Source: Enterobacter cancerogenus (lineage in GTDB: Bacteria; Pseudomonadota; Gammaproteobacteria; Enterobacterales; Enterobacteriaceae). Taken from it: DNA of 64,000 nt. The notes under the pieces were generated by a model that worked only from the letters and a program-made list of their open reading frames with translations, was not told where the DNA came from and did not search any database. Made by a program: the position numbers and the translations under genes. The stretch lies in NCBI GenBank assembly GCA_000773965.1, contig JRUP01000038.1:47390-111389 (forward strand), in the 5' to 3' direction. How positions within the stretch are numbered: the first letter of the stretch is position 1; each line of letters starts with the position of its first letter. This document shows positions 56,924 through 64,000 of this stretch, piece after piece.

Positions 56924-58432
56924 ATGCAACCGTTATTGCAACTCAAAGGGATTGAAAAGTCGTTTCCCGGCGTGAAAGCGCTGAATGGCGCTTCGCTGGC
57001 TGTTTATCCGGGGCGCGTGATGGCGCTGGTGGGTGAAAACGGCGCGGGGAAATCCACCATGATGAAAGTGCTGACCGGCATTTACAGCATGGATGCGGGC
57101 TCTCTGCAGTGGCTGGGCAAGGATGTGGCTTTTTCTGGACCGAAAGCGTCGCAGGAAGCGGGCATTGGCATTATTCATCAGGAACTCAACCTGATTCCGC
57201 AATTGACCGTTGCAGAGAATATTTTCCTCGGTCGCGAATTTGTTAACCGCTTTGGCCGCATCGAATGGAACCGGATGTACGCCGAGGCGGATGCCTTATT
57301 ACATCGTCTGAACCTGCGCTTCAATAGCCATAAGCTGGTGGGCGATTTATCGATTGGCGATCAGCAGATGGTTGAGATCGCCAAAGTACTTAGCTTCGAG
57401 TCGAAGGTCATCATTATGGATGAACCGACCGATGCGCTGACCGATACCGAAACCCTGTCGCTGTTCCGCGTCATCAATGAACTGAAAGCGCAGGGCTGCG
57501 GCATTGTTTATATCTCGCACCGTATGAAAGAGATCTTCGAGATTTGCGATGATGTCACCGTGTTTCGTGACGGGCAATTTATTGCCGAGCGCGCGGTGAG
57601 CGATCTCAGCGAAGAGAGTCTGATCGAGATGATGGTGGGCCGTAAGCTGGAAGATCAATATCCGCATATTGATCAGGCACCGGGCGATATTCGTTTAACT
57701 GTTAAAAATCTCAGCGGGCCGGGCGTGGATAACGTCAGTTTTAACCTGCGCAAAGGGGAAATCCTTGGCATTTCCGGTTTAATGGGCGCGGGACGTACGG
57801 AACTGATGAAAGTGCTGTACGGCGCACTGCCTCGCAGCAACGGCACCGTTACGCTCAACGGTCGCGAAATTATTACCCGATCACCTCAGGACGGTCTGGC
57901 CAACGGCATCGTCTATATCTCTGAAGACCGTAAGCGCGATGGTCTGGTGCTCGGCATGTCGGTGAAAGAGAACATGTCATTGACCGCGCTGCGCTACTTC
58001 AGCCATGCCACCGGTAACCTCAAACACAGTGAAGAACAACTGGCAGTAGGCGACTTCATCCGTTTGTTCAACGTCAAAACCCCGTCAATGGAGCAGCCAA
58101 TTGGCCTGCTGTCGGGCGGCAATCAGCAGAAAGTGGCGATTGCGCGCGGATTAATGACGCGCCCAAACGTACTGATTCTGGATGAGCCGACGCGTGGCGT
58201 GGACGTGGGTGCGAAAAAAGAGATTTATCAGTTAATTAACCAGTTTAAAGCCGAAGGGCTGAGCATCATTTTGGTGTCATCGGAAATGCCGGAAGTGCTG
58301 GGCATGAGCGATCGCATCCTGGTGATGCATGAAGGCCATCTGAGTGGCGAATTTTCCCGTGAGCAGGCTACCCAGGAATCCCTGATGGCGGCGGCAGTCG
58401 GTAAGCAACACAGCGAGGAGTTAGTTGTATGA
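56924..58432 (+). CDS. rbsA: Ribose ABC transporter ATPase RbsA
   Basis: A 502-residue tandem ABC protein. In the first half, Walker A is GENGAGKST (37-45) and the signature region is [15 protein letters not shown]. In the second half the Walker A is replaced by the family's GLMGAGRTE, with signature [15 protein letters not shown] and [19 protein letters not shown]. It starts 7 bp after rbsD. Confidence 0.98.
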   Translation: MQPLLQLKGIEKSFPGVKALNGASLAVYPGRVMALVGENGAGKSTMMKVLTGIYSMDAGSLQWLGKDVAFSGPKASQEAGIGIIHQELNLIPQLTVAENIFLGREFVNRFGRIEWNRMYAEADALLHRLNLRFNSHKLVGDLSIGDQQMVEIAKVLSFESKVIIMDEPTDALTDTETLSLFRVINELKAQGCGIVYISHRMKEIFEICDDVTVFRDGQFIAERAVSDLSEESLIEMMVGRKLEDQYPHIDQAPGDIRLTVKNLSGPGVDNVSFNLRKGEILGISGLMGAGRTELMKVLYGALPRSNGTVTLNGREIITRSPQDGLANGIVYISEDRKRDGLVLGMSVKENMSLTALRYFSHATGNLKHSEEQLAVGDFIRLFNVKTPSMEQPIGLLSGGNQQKVAIARGLMTRPNVLILDEPTRGVDVGAKKEIYQLINQFKAEGLSIILVSSEMPEVLGMSDRILVMHEGHLSGEFSREQATQESLMAAAVGKQHSEELVV

Positions 58433-59400
58433 GCACCCAAACCTTACCCGCCAGCCGTCGCTGGTTTAGCAAAGCCTGGCTGCTGGAGCAGAAATCGCTG
58501 ATTGCGCTGATCGTGCTGATTGCCGTGGTGGCGAGCCAAAGCCCGAACTTCTTCACCGTTGCCAACATGTTCAACATCCTGCAGCAGACCTCGGTTAACG
58601 CCATTATGGCCGTCGGCATGACGCTGGTGATTCTGACGTCGGGTATTGATCTGTCGGTGGGATCACTGCTGGCGCTCACCGGTGCGGTCGCCGCCTCGAT
58701 TGTCGGTTTGGAAGTGAATGCGCTGGTGGCAGTAGCGGCTTCGCTGGCGCTGGGTGCGGCGATTGGTGGTATTACCGGCGTGATTGTGGCGCGCGGCAAG
58801 GTACAGGCGTTTATCGCCACGCTGGTGATGATGCTGCTGCTGCGCGGCGTGACCATGGTGTACACCAACGGCAGCCCGATCAACACCGGTTTCAGTGATA
58901 ACGCCGATCTGTTCGGCTGGTTCGGTATTGGCCGTCCGCTGGGTATCCCAACGCCGGTGTGGCTGATGGCAGTGGTGTTCGCGCTGGCGTGGTACATGCT
59001 GCATCACACGCGCCTCGGTCGTTACATTTATGCGTTAGGCGGCAATGAAGCGGCGACACGTCTTTCAGGTATCAATGTTAACCGCGTTAAAATCATCGTC
59101 TATTCGCTGTGTGGTCTGCTGGCAGCGCTGGCGGGCACCATCGAAGTGGCGCGCCTTTCCTCTGCGCAACCGACGGCAGGTACCGGTTATGAACTGGATG
59201 CGATTGCGGCGGTGGTCTTAGGCGGAACCAGCCTGGCGGGCGGCAAAGGTCGCATTATGGGCACGCTGATTGGCGCGCTGATCCTGGGTTTCCTGAACAA
59301 CGGCCTGAATCTGATGGGCGTATCTTCTTACTACCAAATGATTGTTAAAGCCGTTGTCATTCTGCTGGCGGTGCTGGTGGATAACAAAAGCAGCAAATAA
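58429..59400 (+). CDS. rbsC: Ribose ABC transporter permease RbsC
   Basis: A 323-residue permease of the BPD_transp_2 family with about ten hydrophobic segments. Motifs [19 protein letters not shown] and [16 protein letters not shown] are typical. It overlaps rbsA by 4 bp (ATGA). Confidence 0.98.
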   Translation: MSTQTLPASRRWFSKAWLLEQKSLIALIVLIAVVASQSPNFFTVANMFNILQQTSVNAIMAVGMTLVILTSGIDLSVGSLLALTGAVAASIVGLEVNALVAVAASLALGAAIGGITGVIVARGKVQAFIATLVMMLLLRGVTMVYTNGSPINTGFSDNADLFGWFGIGRPLGIPTPVWLMAVVFALAWYMLHHTRLGRYIYALGGNEAATRLSGINVNRVKIIVYSLCGLLAALAGTIEVARLSSAQPTAGTGYELDAIAAVVLGGTSLAGGKGRIMGTLIGALILGFLNNGLNLMGVSSYYQMIVKAVVILLAVLVDNKSSK

Positions 59401-59427
59401 CTCTGACCTTCACACAGGACTCTATAA

Positions 59428-60303
59428 ATGAAAAAGTTAACTGCATTGGCCGTCATCCTTGGCGCCACCCTCAGTGCTGGCGCGATGGCTAAGGACACCA
59501 TTGCGCTGGTTGTATCAACGCTGAATAATCCGTTCTTTGTGTCTCTGAAAGATGGCGCACAGAAAGAAGCCGACAAACTGGGTTATAACCTGGTGGTGCT
59601 GGATTCGCAGAATAACCCGGCGAAAGAGCTGGCGAACGTACAGGATCTGACTGTGCGTGGCACCAAGCTGATGCTGATTAACCCAACGGATTCTGATGCC
59701 GTGGGTAACGCCGTGAAGATGGCCAACCAGGCCAACATTCCGGTGATCACCCTGGACCGCGTGGCGGCACAAGGCACCGTGGTGAGCCACGTGGCTTCTG
59801 ACAACCGCTTCGGCGGCAAAATGGCCGGTGACTTCATCGCGAAGAAACTGGGCGATGGCGCAAAAATCATCGAGCTGCAGGGTATTGCCGGGACTTCCGC
59901 AGCGCGCGAGCGTGGCGAAGGCTTCAAGCAGGCTGCTGATGCGCACAAATTTAATATCCTGGCGAGCCAGCCAGCAGATTTCGACCGTACTAAAGGTCTG
60001 AACGTGATGCAGAACCTGCTGCAGGCGCATCCGGATGTACAGGCTGTATTTGCTCAGAACGACGAAATGGCGCTGGGCGCACTGCGTGCGCTGCAGACTG
60101 CCGGTAAAACCGATGTACTGGTGGTGGGCTTTGACGGTACCGCTGACGGTGTGAAAGCGGTAGAAGCCGGTAAACTGACCGCCACAGTGGCGCAGATGCC
60201 TGATAAAATTGGCGTGATTGGTGTGGACACTGCAGATAAAGTGCTGAAAGGCGAAAAAGTACAGTCGGTTAATCCAGTTGACCTGAAGCTGGTCACCAAA
60301 TAA
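59428..60303 (+). CDS. rbsB: Periplasmic ribose-binding protein RbsB
   Basis: A 291-residue binding protein with signal peptide 1-21 (cleaved after SAGAMA). The mature part has two Rossmann lobes: [20 protein letters not shown] at the start, [19 protein letters not shown], and [17 protein letters not shown]. It also delivers ribose to the Trg chemoreceptor in motile relatives. A hairpin after the gene probably protects its message. Confidence 0.98.
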   Translation: MKKLTALAVILGATLSAGAMAKDTIALVVSTLNNPFFVSLKDGAQKEADKLGYNLVVLDSQNNPAKELANVQDLTVRGTKLMLINPTDSDAVGNAVKMANQANIPVITLDRVAAQGTVVSHVASDNRFGGKMAGDFIAKKLGDGAKIIELQGIAGTSAARERGEGFKQAADAHKFNILASQPADFDRTKGLNVMQNLLQAHPDVQAVFAQNDEMALGALRALQTAGKTDVLVVGFDGTADGVKAVEAGKLTATVAQMPDKIGVIGVDTADKVLKGEKVQSVNPVDLKLVTK

Positions 60304-60326
60304 AAAACAAAGAAAAGCATGGCAAC

Positions 60327-60347
60327 GCGCCACCGTCCTGGTGGCGC
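60327..60347 (+). other. mRNA hairpin between rbsB and rbsK
   Basis: GCGCCACC / GGTGGCGC, a perfect 8-bp stem with a 5-nt loop and no T run. Its position fits a 3' stabiliser for the highly needed rbsB segment. Confidence 0.65.
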
Positions 60348-60367
60348 AACTTTCTGGATCACTCCCT

Positions 60368-61297
60368 ATGAACACAAGCGCAAAACTGGCGGTACTTGGC
60401 AGCATAAATGCCGACCACATTCTGAACCTCACCCATTTTCCGCGTCCGGGCGAAACGGTGATCGGCAAACAGTATCAGATTGCCTTTGGTGGCAAAGGGG
60501 CTAACCAGGCCGTGGCGGCCGGTCGTGCTGGCGCGGATATCGCTTTTATTGCCTGTGTAGGTGCAGATGACATTGGCGAACGTATTCGCCAGCAGCTGCA
60601 GCAGGACCGTATTGATACTTCTCCGGTAGAAATCGTGGCAGACGAAGCCACCGGCGTGGCGATGATCTTCGTGAATGGCGAAGGTGAAAATAATATCGGC
60701 ATCTATTCCGGTGCTAACGCGGCGCTGACGCCAGCCTGTGTCGATCGCCATCAGCAAGTGATTGCTGATGCTGAGGCCTTGCTGATGCAGTTGGAATCGC
60801 CGCTGGAAAGCGTGTTGGCGGCAGCGAAGATTGCGCGTGCCAATGCCACGCAAGTGATTCTGAATCCAGCGCCTGCCACACATTTGTCTGATGAGCTGCT
60901 GGCCTTAATCGATATCATCACACCGAACGAAACCGAAGCCGAAATTCTGACCGGCATCGCGGTGAAAAGTGATGAAGATGCAGCACGTGCGGCGCAGGCG
61001 TTGCATGATAAAGGCATCTCTACCGTTTTGATTACCTTAGGTCGTCGTGGTGTGTGGTTGAGCGAGCAGGGCGCAGGCGTGCGTATTCCGGGCTTCACCG
61101 TGCAGGCTATCGACACCATCGCAGCGGGCGATACCTTTAACGGCGCCTTTATTACCGCGCGTCTGGAAGGTGTGGCAATGCATGATGCCGTGCGTTTTGC
61201 CCATGCCGCCGCCGCAATTGCGGTGACGCGTCCGGGGGCGCAGCCCTCAGTGCCGTGGCGCACTGAGATCGATAACTTCCTGCAGCAACAGGGTTAA
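60368..61297 (+). CDS. rbsK: Ribokinase RbsK
   Basis: A 309-residue PfkB-family kinase making ribose 5-phosphate. GGKGANQA (41-48) binds sugar, and the catalytic base D255 lies in [13 protein letters not shown]. Start at 60368 gives exactly the E. coli length; a GTG 27 bp upstream is in frame but overlaps the hairpin. Confidence 0.97.
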   Translation: MNTSAKLAVLGSINADHILNLTHFPRPGETVIGKQYQIAFGGKGANQAVAAGRAGADIAFIACVGADDIGERIRQQLQQDRIDTSPVEIVADEATGVAMIFVNGEGENNIGIYSGANAALTPACVDRHQQVIADAEALLMQLESPLESVLAAAKIARANATQVILNPAPATHLSDELLALIDIITPNETEAEILTGIAVKSDEDAARAAQALHDKGISTVLITLGRRGVWLSEQGAGVRIPGFTVQAIDTIAAGDTFNGAFITARLEGVAMHDAVRFAHAAAAIAVTRPGAQPSVPWRTEIDNFLQQQG

Positions 61298-61301
61298 GCC
61301 T

Positions 61302-62294
61302 TTGGCGACCATGAAAGATGTCGCCCGCCTGGCGGGCGTCTCCACCTCCACTGTTTCCCACGTCATCAATAACAATCGTTTCGTGAGCGAACAGGTGCGG
61401 GAAAAAGTGGAACAGGCAATCCGTGAGCTGAATTACGCGCCCTCCGCGCTGGCACGCAGCCTGAAAATCAACCAAACCCGCACTATTGGCATGTTACTGA
61501 CGGCCAGCAGTAACCCGTTTTATTCAGAAGTGGTGCGCGGCGTAGAAAATAGCTGCTATGAGCGCGGCTACAGCCTGATTCTGTGCAACACCGAAGGCGA
61601 TGAAGAGCGCATGAATCGCAGCCTCGAAACGCTGATGCAAAAGCGTGTCGATGGCTTATTAATGATGTGCACCGAGACGCACCTTCCCTCTGCGGAGATC
61701 CTTAATCGTTATCCGTCCGTACCCATGGTGATGATGGACTGGGCGCCGTTTGAAGGGCGTGGCGACATCATTCAGGATAATGCGCTGCTGGGTGGTGAAC
61801 TGGCAACGCAGCATCTGATCGATCGCGGATACACGCGTATTGCCTGTATTGCCGGCCCGCAGGATAAAACTCCGGCGCGTTTGCGTCTGGAAGGTTTCCA
61901 TAAAGCGATGGCAAGCAGTGGATTGCCGGTGTTGCCATGTTATGTGGTTGACGGTGATTTCGAGTTTCAGGGCGGCTTCAACGCGATGAACCAACTGCTG
62001 ACGCTAGAGTTGCTGCCCGAAGCGGTTTTCACCAGTAACGATGCGATGGCAGTGGGCGTTTACCACGCGCTATTCCAGGCGGGATTACGCGTGCCGCAAG
62101 ATATCGCGGTGATGGGTTATGACAATATCGAACTGGCACGTTATCTCACGCCACCGCTTAGTACTATCCATCAGCCCAAGGATGAACTGGGCGAACTGGC
62201 GATTGATACGCTGATTCATCGTATGAGCGATCCCGACGCCAGTCAGCAAACGCTGGTACTGACGCCGGAGCTGGTGGAACGCGGTTCGGTTTAA
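61302..62294 (+). CDS. rbsR: Ribose operon repressor RbsR
   Basis: A 330-residue LacI-family repressor. The DNA-binding headpiece is [20 protein letters not shown], followed by the hinge ALARSLK and a periplasmic-binding-protein-like ribose domain. The TTG at 61302 gives M-A-T-M-K as in E. coli; ATG at 61311 is the alternative. It ends with its stop overlapping the hsrA stop (convergent, 4 bp). Operators are the two CGAAACGTTTCG palindromes before rbsD. Confidence 0.96.
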   Translation: MATMKDVARLAGVSTSTVSHVINNNRFVSEQVREKVEQAIRELNYAPSALARSLKINQTRTIGMLLTASSNPFYSEVVRGVENSCYERGYSLILCNTEGDEERMNRSLETLMQKRVDGLLMMCTETHLPSAEILNRYPSVPMVMMDWAPFEGRGDIIQDNALLGGELATQHLIDRGYTRIACIAGPQDKTPARLRLEGFHKAMASSGLPVLPCYVVDGDFEFQGGFNAMNQLLTLELLPEAVFTSNDAMAVGVYHALFQAGLRVPQDIAVMGYDNIELARYLTPPLSTIHQPKDELGELAIDTLIHRMSDPDASQQTLVLTPELVERGSV

Positions 62295-63694
62295 GCGGTT
62301 TTCTTCTTTTTCTCGCGATTAGCGATCAGATTGCGGCCATCGCCGGGACGCAGCATCAGGAAAGCAAATGCGGACAGCACGGTGATTACGCCCATCGTCA
62401 GGAAGGTGGCGTGGAATTGCTGCACGGTTGTGCTCTCGAAATCCTGATAGAAACGCAGTACCGCCGCACTGACGGCCACGCCAAAGCTGATCGATACCTG
62501 CTGCGTTACGGCCAGCACGCTGTTACCACCGCTGGCATTCTCATCATTCAAATCGGCCAGTGTGATGGTGTTCATCGCGGTGAATTGTGTCGACATCGCC
62601 ATACCTAATACAAACAGCGCGGCTAACAGCATTAATACACTTTCACCCGGTGTTTGCAGTGAGAAGCTGGCGACAAGAATGCCGATGATGATGGTGATAC
62701 CGACCAGCGTTTTACGATAGCCGAAGCGACGTAGCACTTGTGTCACGGTGGATTTGGCCAGCAGCGAGCCAATCGCTGTTGGCCCCATCATGCAACCCGC
62801 TATCAGTGCGGGATAACCAAAGCCCACCTGTAACATCAACGGCATCAGGAACGGAATACAACCCGTGCCCAGACGTGCCGCGATATTACCAATGATGCCG
62901 ACCGAGAAGGTTCGGGTCTTAAACATCGGTAAGTTGATCAGTGGTGCAGGATGGCGGCGTGCATGCACTATATATAGAAGCAATAGCGCGACACCGGCTA
63001 ACAGCACCAGCACCGCCTGCCACGGCGACACGATACGCTCTCCGAACAGTTCGATACCGACGGATATCAGCACCAGACCTAAGCCAAACAGAATGAAGCC
63101 GCCAAAATCAAAGCGGCGCTTAGGCGTGGTGAAATCCGGCATATATTTACGTGCATAGAAGATGCCCGCGATGCCGATGGGAATGTTGATCAGGAATATC
63201 CAGTGCCAGCTGGCGTAGGTGACCAGCAAGCCACCGAGCATCGGCCCCAGAATCGGTCCGACTAATCCCGGCATGGTCACAAAGTTAAGTACCGGCAGCA
63301 ATTCACTGCGTGGATAAGCACGCAACAATGCCAGGCGCGCGACCGGCATCATCATCGCGCCACCAACACCCTGGATAATGCGTGAGATAACCAGCATGCT
63401 CAGCGAGCCCGAAAGTGCACATGCTAAAGACCCCAACGTAAACAGTGAAACGGCCACGATAAAGACTTTGCGCGTGCCGAAGCGATCGGCCAGCCAGCCG
63501 CTGACCGGGATCAGCATGGCGACAGTGAGCGTATAGCTGATCACAGCAGATTGCATGGCAAGAGGGGAACGGTCGAGACTGGTGGCGATAGCAGGAAGCG
63601 CAGTATTGAGGATGGTGGCATCGAGGGCTTGCATGAAAAACGCCATTGCGGCGATCCAGGGCAAGCCGGCCATACTGCGCGCGGAGCGAATCAT
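62291..63694 (-). CDS. hsrA: HsrA, DHA2-type MFS exporter
   Basis: A 467-residue major facilitator with about 14 helices, of the EmrB/QacA (DHA2) group: [19 protein letters not shown] at TM1, [12 protein letters not shown] in loop 2-3, and motif [14 protein letters not shown] in TM5. The lysine-rich tail ends EKKKKTA. In E. coli hsrA (yieO) also follows rbsR. The substrate is unknown. The next E. coli gene, yieP, is absent and the rRNA promoter region follows. Confidence 0.9.
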   Translation of the reverse strand: MIRSARSMAGLPWIAAMAFFMQALDATILNTALPAIATSLDRSPLAMQSAVISYTLTVAMLIPVSGWLADRFGTRKVFIVAVSLFTLGSLACALSGSLSMLVISRIIQGVGGAMMMPVARLALLRAYPRSELLPVLNFVTMPGLVGPILGPMLGGLLVTYASWHWIFLINIPIGIAGIFYARKYMPDFTTPKRRFDFGGFILFGLGLVLISVGIELFGERIVSPWQAVLVLLAGVALLLLYIVHARRHPAPLINLPMFKTRTFSVGIIGNIAARLGTGCIPFLMPLMLQVGFGYPALIAGCMMGPTAIGSLLAKSTVTQVLRRFGYRKTLVGITIIIGILVASFSLQTPGESVLMLLAALFVLGMAMSTQFTAMNTITLADLNDENASGGNSVLAVTQQVSISFGVAVSAAVLRFYQDFESTTVQQFHATFLTMGVITVLSAFAFLMLRPGDGRNLIANREKKKKTA

Positions 63695-64000
63695 TGAAAG
63701 TCCTTCTTTAATAATTGTTCAGTCTGCAACAAAGAAAACGGCGTTGGACTAACAGAATAGCATTGGTGCTTATACGCGTGACGCTGATTTGTGCCGCCAA
63801 ACGGGCGCTTTTGACTGATTATTGATCGAGAAATGTCTGTTTTTAGCCTGTTCGGTTAAAAAAGTAGCGCTCAGTCAATTTTTTGCAATAAACCCTTGTC
63901 AGCCCCGAATAACTCCCTATAATGCGCCACCACTGAGACGGCAAAGCGGCAACGCAGACGACTCAGCAGGGAGTGAAGTGATTCACCCCGCCGGAGAAAA
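63695..64000 (+). promoter_or_regulatory. rRNA operon promoter region and leader start
   Basis: The last 306 bp contain no ORF. They include an A/T-rich upstream segment (UP-element and Fis-site territory, about 63770-63895), the P1 promoter, and the first about 70 nt of the leader. P2, boxA and the 16S gene lie beyond the window. The synteny with E. coli rrnC downstream of hsrA supports the reading. Confidence 0.8.
63896..63932 (+). promoter_or_regulatory. rrn P1 promoter
   Basis: TTGTCA (63896-63901), a 16-bp spacer and a perfect TATAAT (63918-63923), followed by the G+C-rich discriminator GCGCCACC. This is the hallmark of stringently controlled rRNA P1 promoters. Transcription should begin near 63931. 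Confidence 0.92.

Noticed and set aside
59515-60468. A 317-codon open frame on the minus strand
   Set aside because: Antisense to rbsB and the start of rbsK, with Cys/His-rich composition typical of shadow frames.

Overview
The window is a piece of an enterobacterial chromosome that spans the replication origin neighbourhood. Gene order and protein sequences follow the Escherichia coli ibpA-yidQR-dgo-yidA-gyrB-recF-dnaN-dnaA-rpmH-rnpA-yidD-yidC-mnmE ... yieE-adeP-yieH ... phoU-pstBACS-glmS-glmU-atp-rsmG-mnmG-oriC-mioC-asnC ... viaA-ravA-kup ... rbsDACBKR-hsrA-rrn layout almost exactly. ERIC-type repeats, short apical 'CAT-TT-ATG' hairpins, and an ovoA gene where E. coli carries asnA point to Erwiniaceae, most likely Pantoea or Erwinia. 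The genus is an inference from gene content; no rRNA gene lies inside the window.

Layout. 1-2.6 kb: heat-shock chaperone ibpA (sigma-32 promoter and ROSE-like leader), lipoprotein yidQ, beta-propeller yidR, then an array of inverted repeats. 2.6-7.7 kb: complete D-galactonate operon dgoRKADT on the minus strand with a DgoR-type operator. 8-9.3 kb: sugar phosphatase yidA and an orphan XRE/HigA-like gene. 9.3-15.7 kb: gyrB-recF-dnaN-dnaA on the minus strand. 15.7-20 kb: the divergent rpmH-rnpA-yidD-yidC-mnmE block. 20-26 kb: rutE-like nitroreductase, a flavin reductase, a PPTase-like gene (yieE), adenine permease, phosphatase yieH and an MFS carrier. 26-31 kb: pstSCAB-phoU with two Pho boxes. 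31-34.3 kb: glmU-glmS, split by an ERIC element. 34.5-41.7 kb: the full ATP synthase operon. 42.2-46.4 kb: rsmG, mnmG, oriC, mioC and asnC. 46.4-51.6 kb: ravA-viaA followed 30 bp later by ovoA, in the place of asnA. 51.9-56.3 kb: kup, qseBC and ygiW. 56.4-63.7 kb: rbs operon, its repressor and the exporter gene hsrA. The window ends in the P1 promoter and leader of an rRNA operon.

How the genes work together. The window is mostly core machinery: initiation of replication (oriC, DnaA, sliding clamp, gyrase, the MioC/AsnC transcription units), translation and tRNA modification (L34, RNase P protein, MnmE/MnmG, RsmG), membrane insertion (YidD/YidC), energy (F1Fo), phosphate uptake, and amino-sugar precursors for the envelope. 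Two self-contained sugar regulons (D-galactonate and D-ribose) are present with recognisable operators. The accessory part is thin. The most distinctive pieces are ovoA (ovothiol-type sulfur chemistry) joined to the RavA-ViaA unit, an orphan terminator where asnA would have ended, a non-consensus R1 DnaA box in oriC, and several families of intergenic repeats. I see no prophage, CRISPR array, complete IS element, tRNA gene or integron. I found no gene system that I could defend as wholly undescribed.
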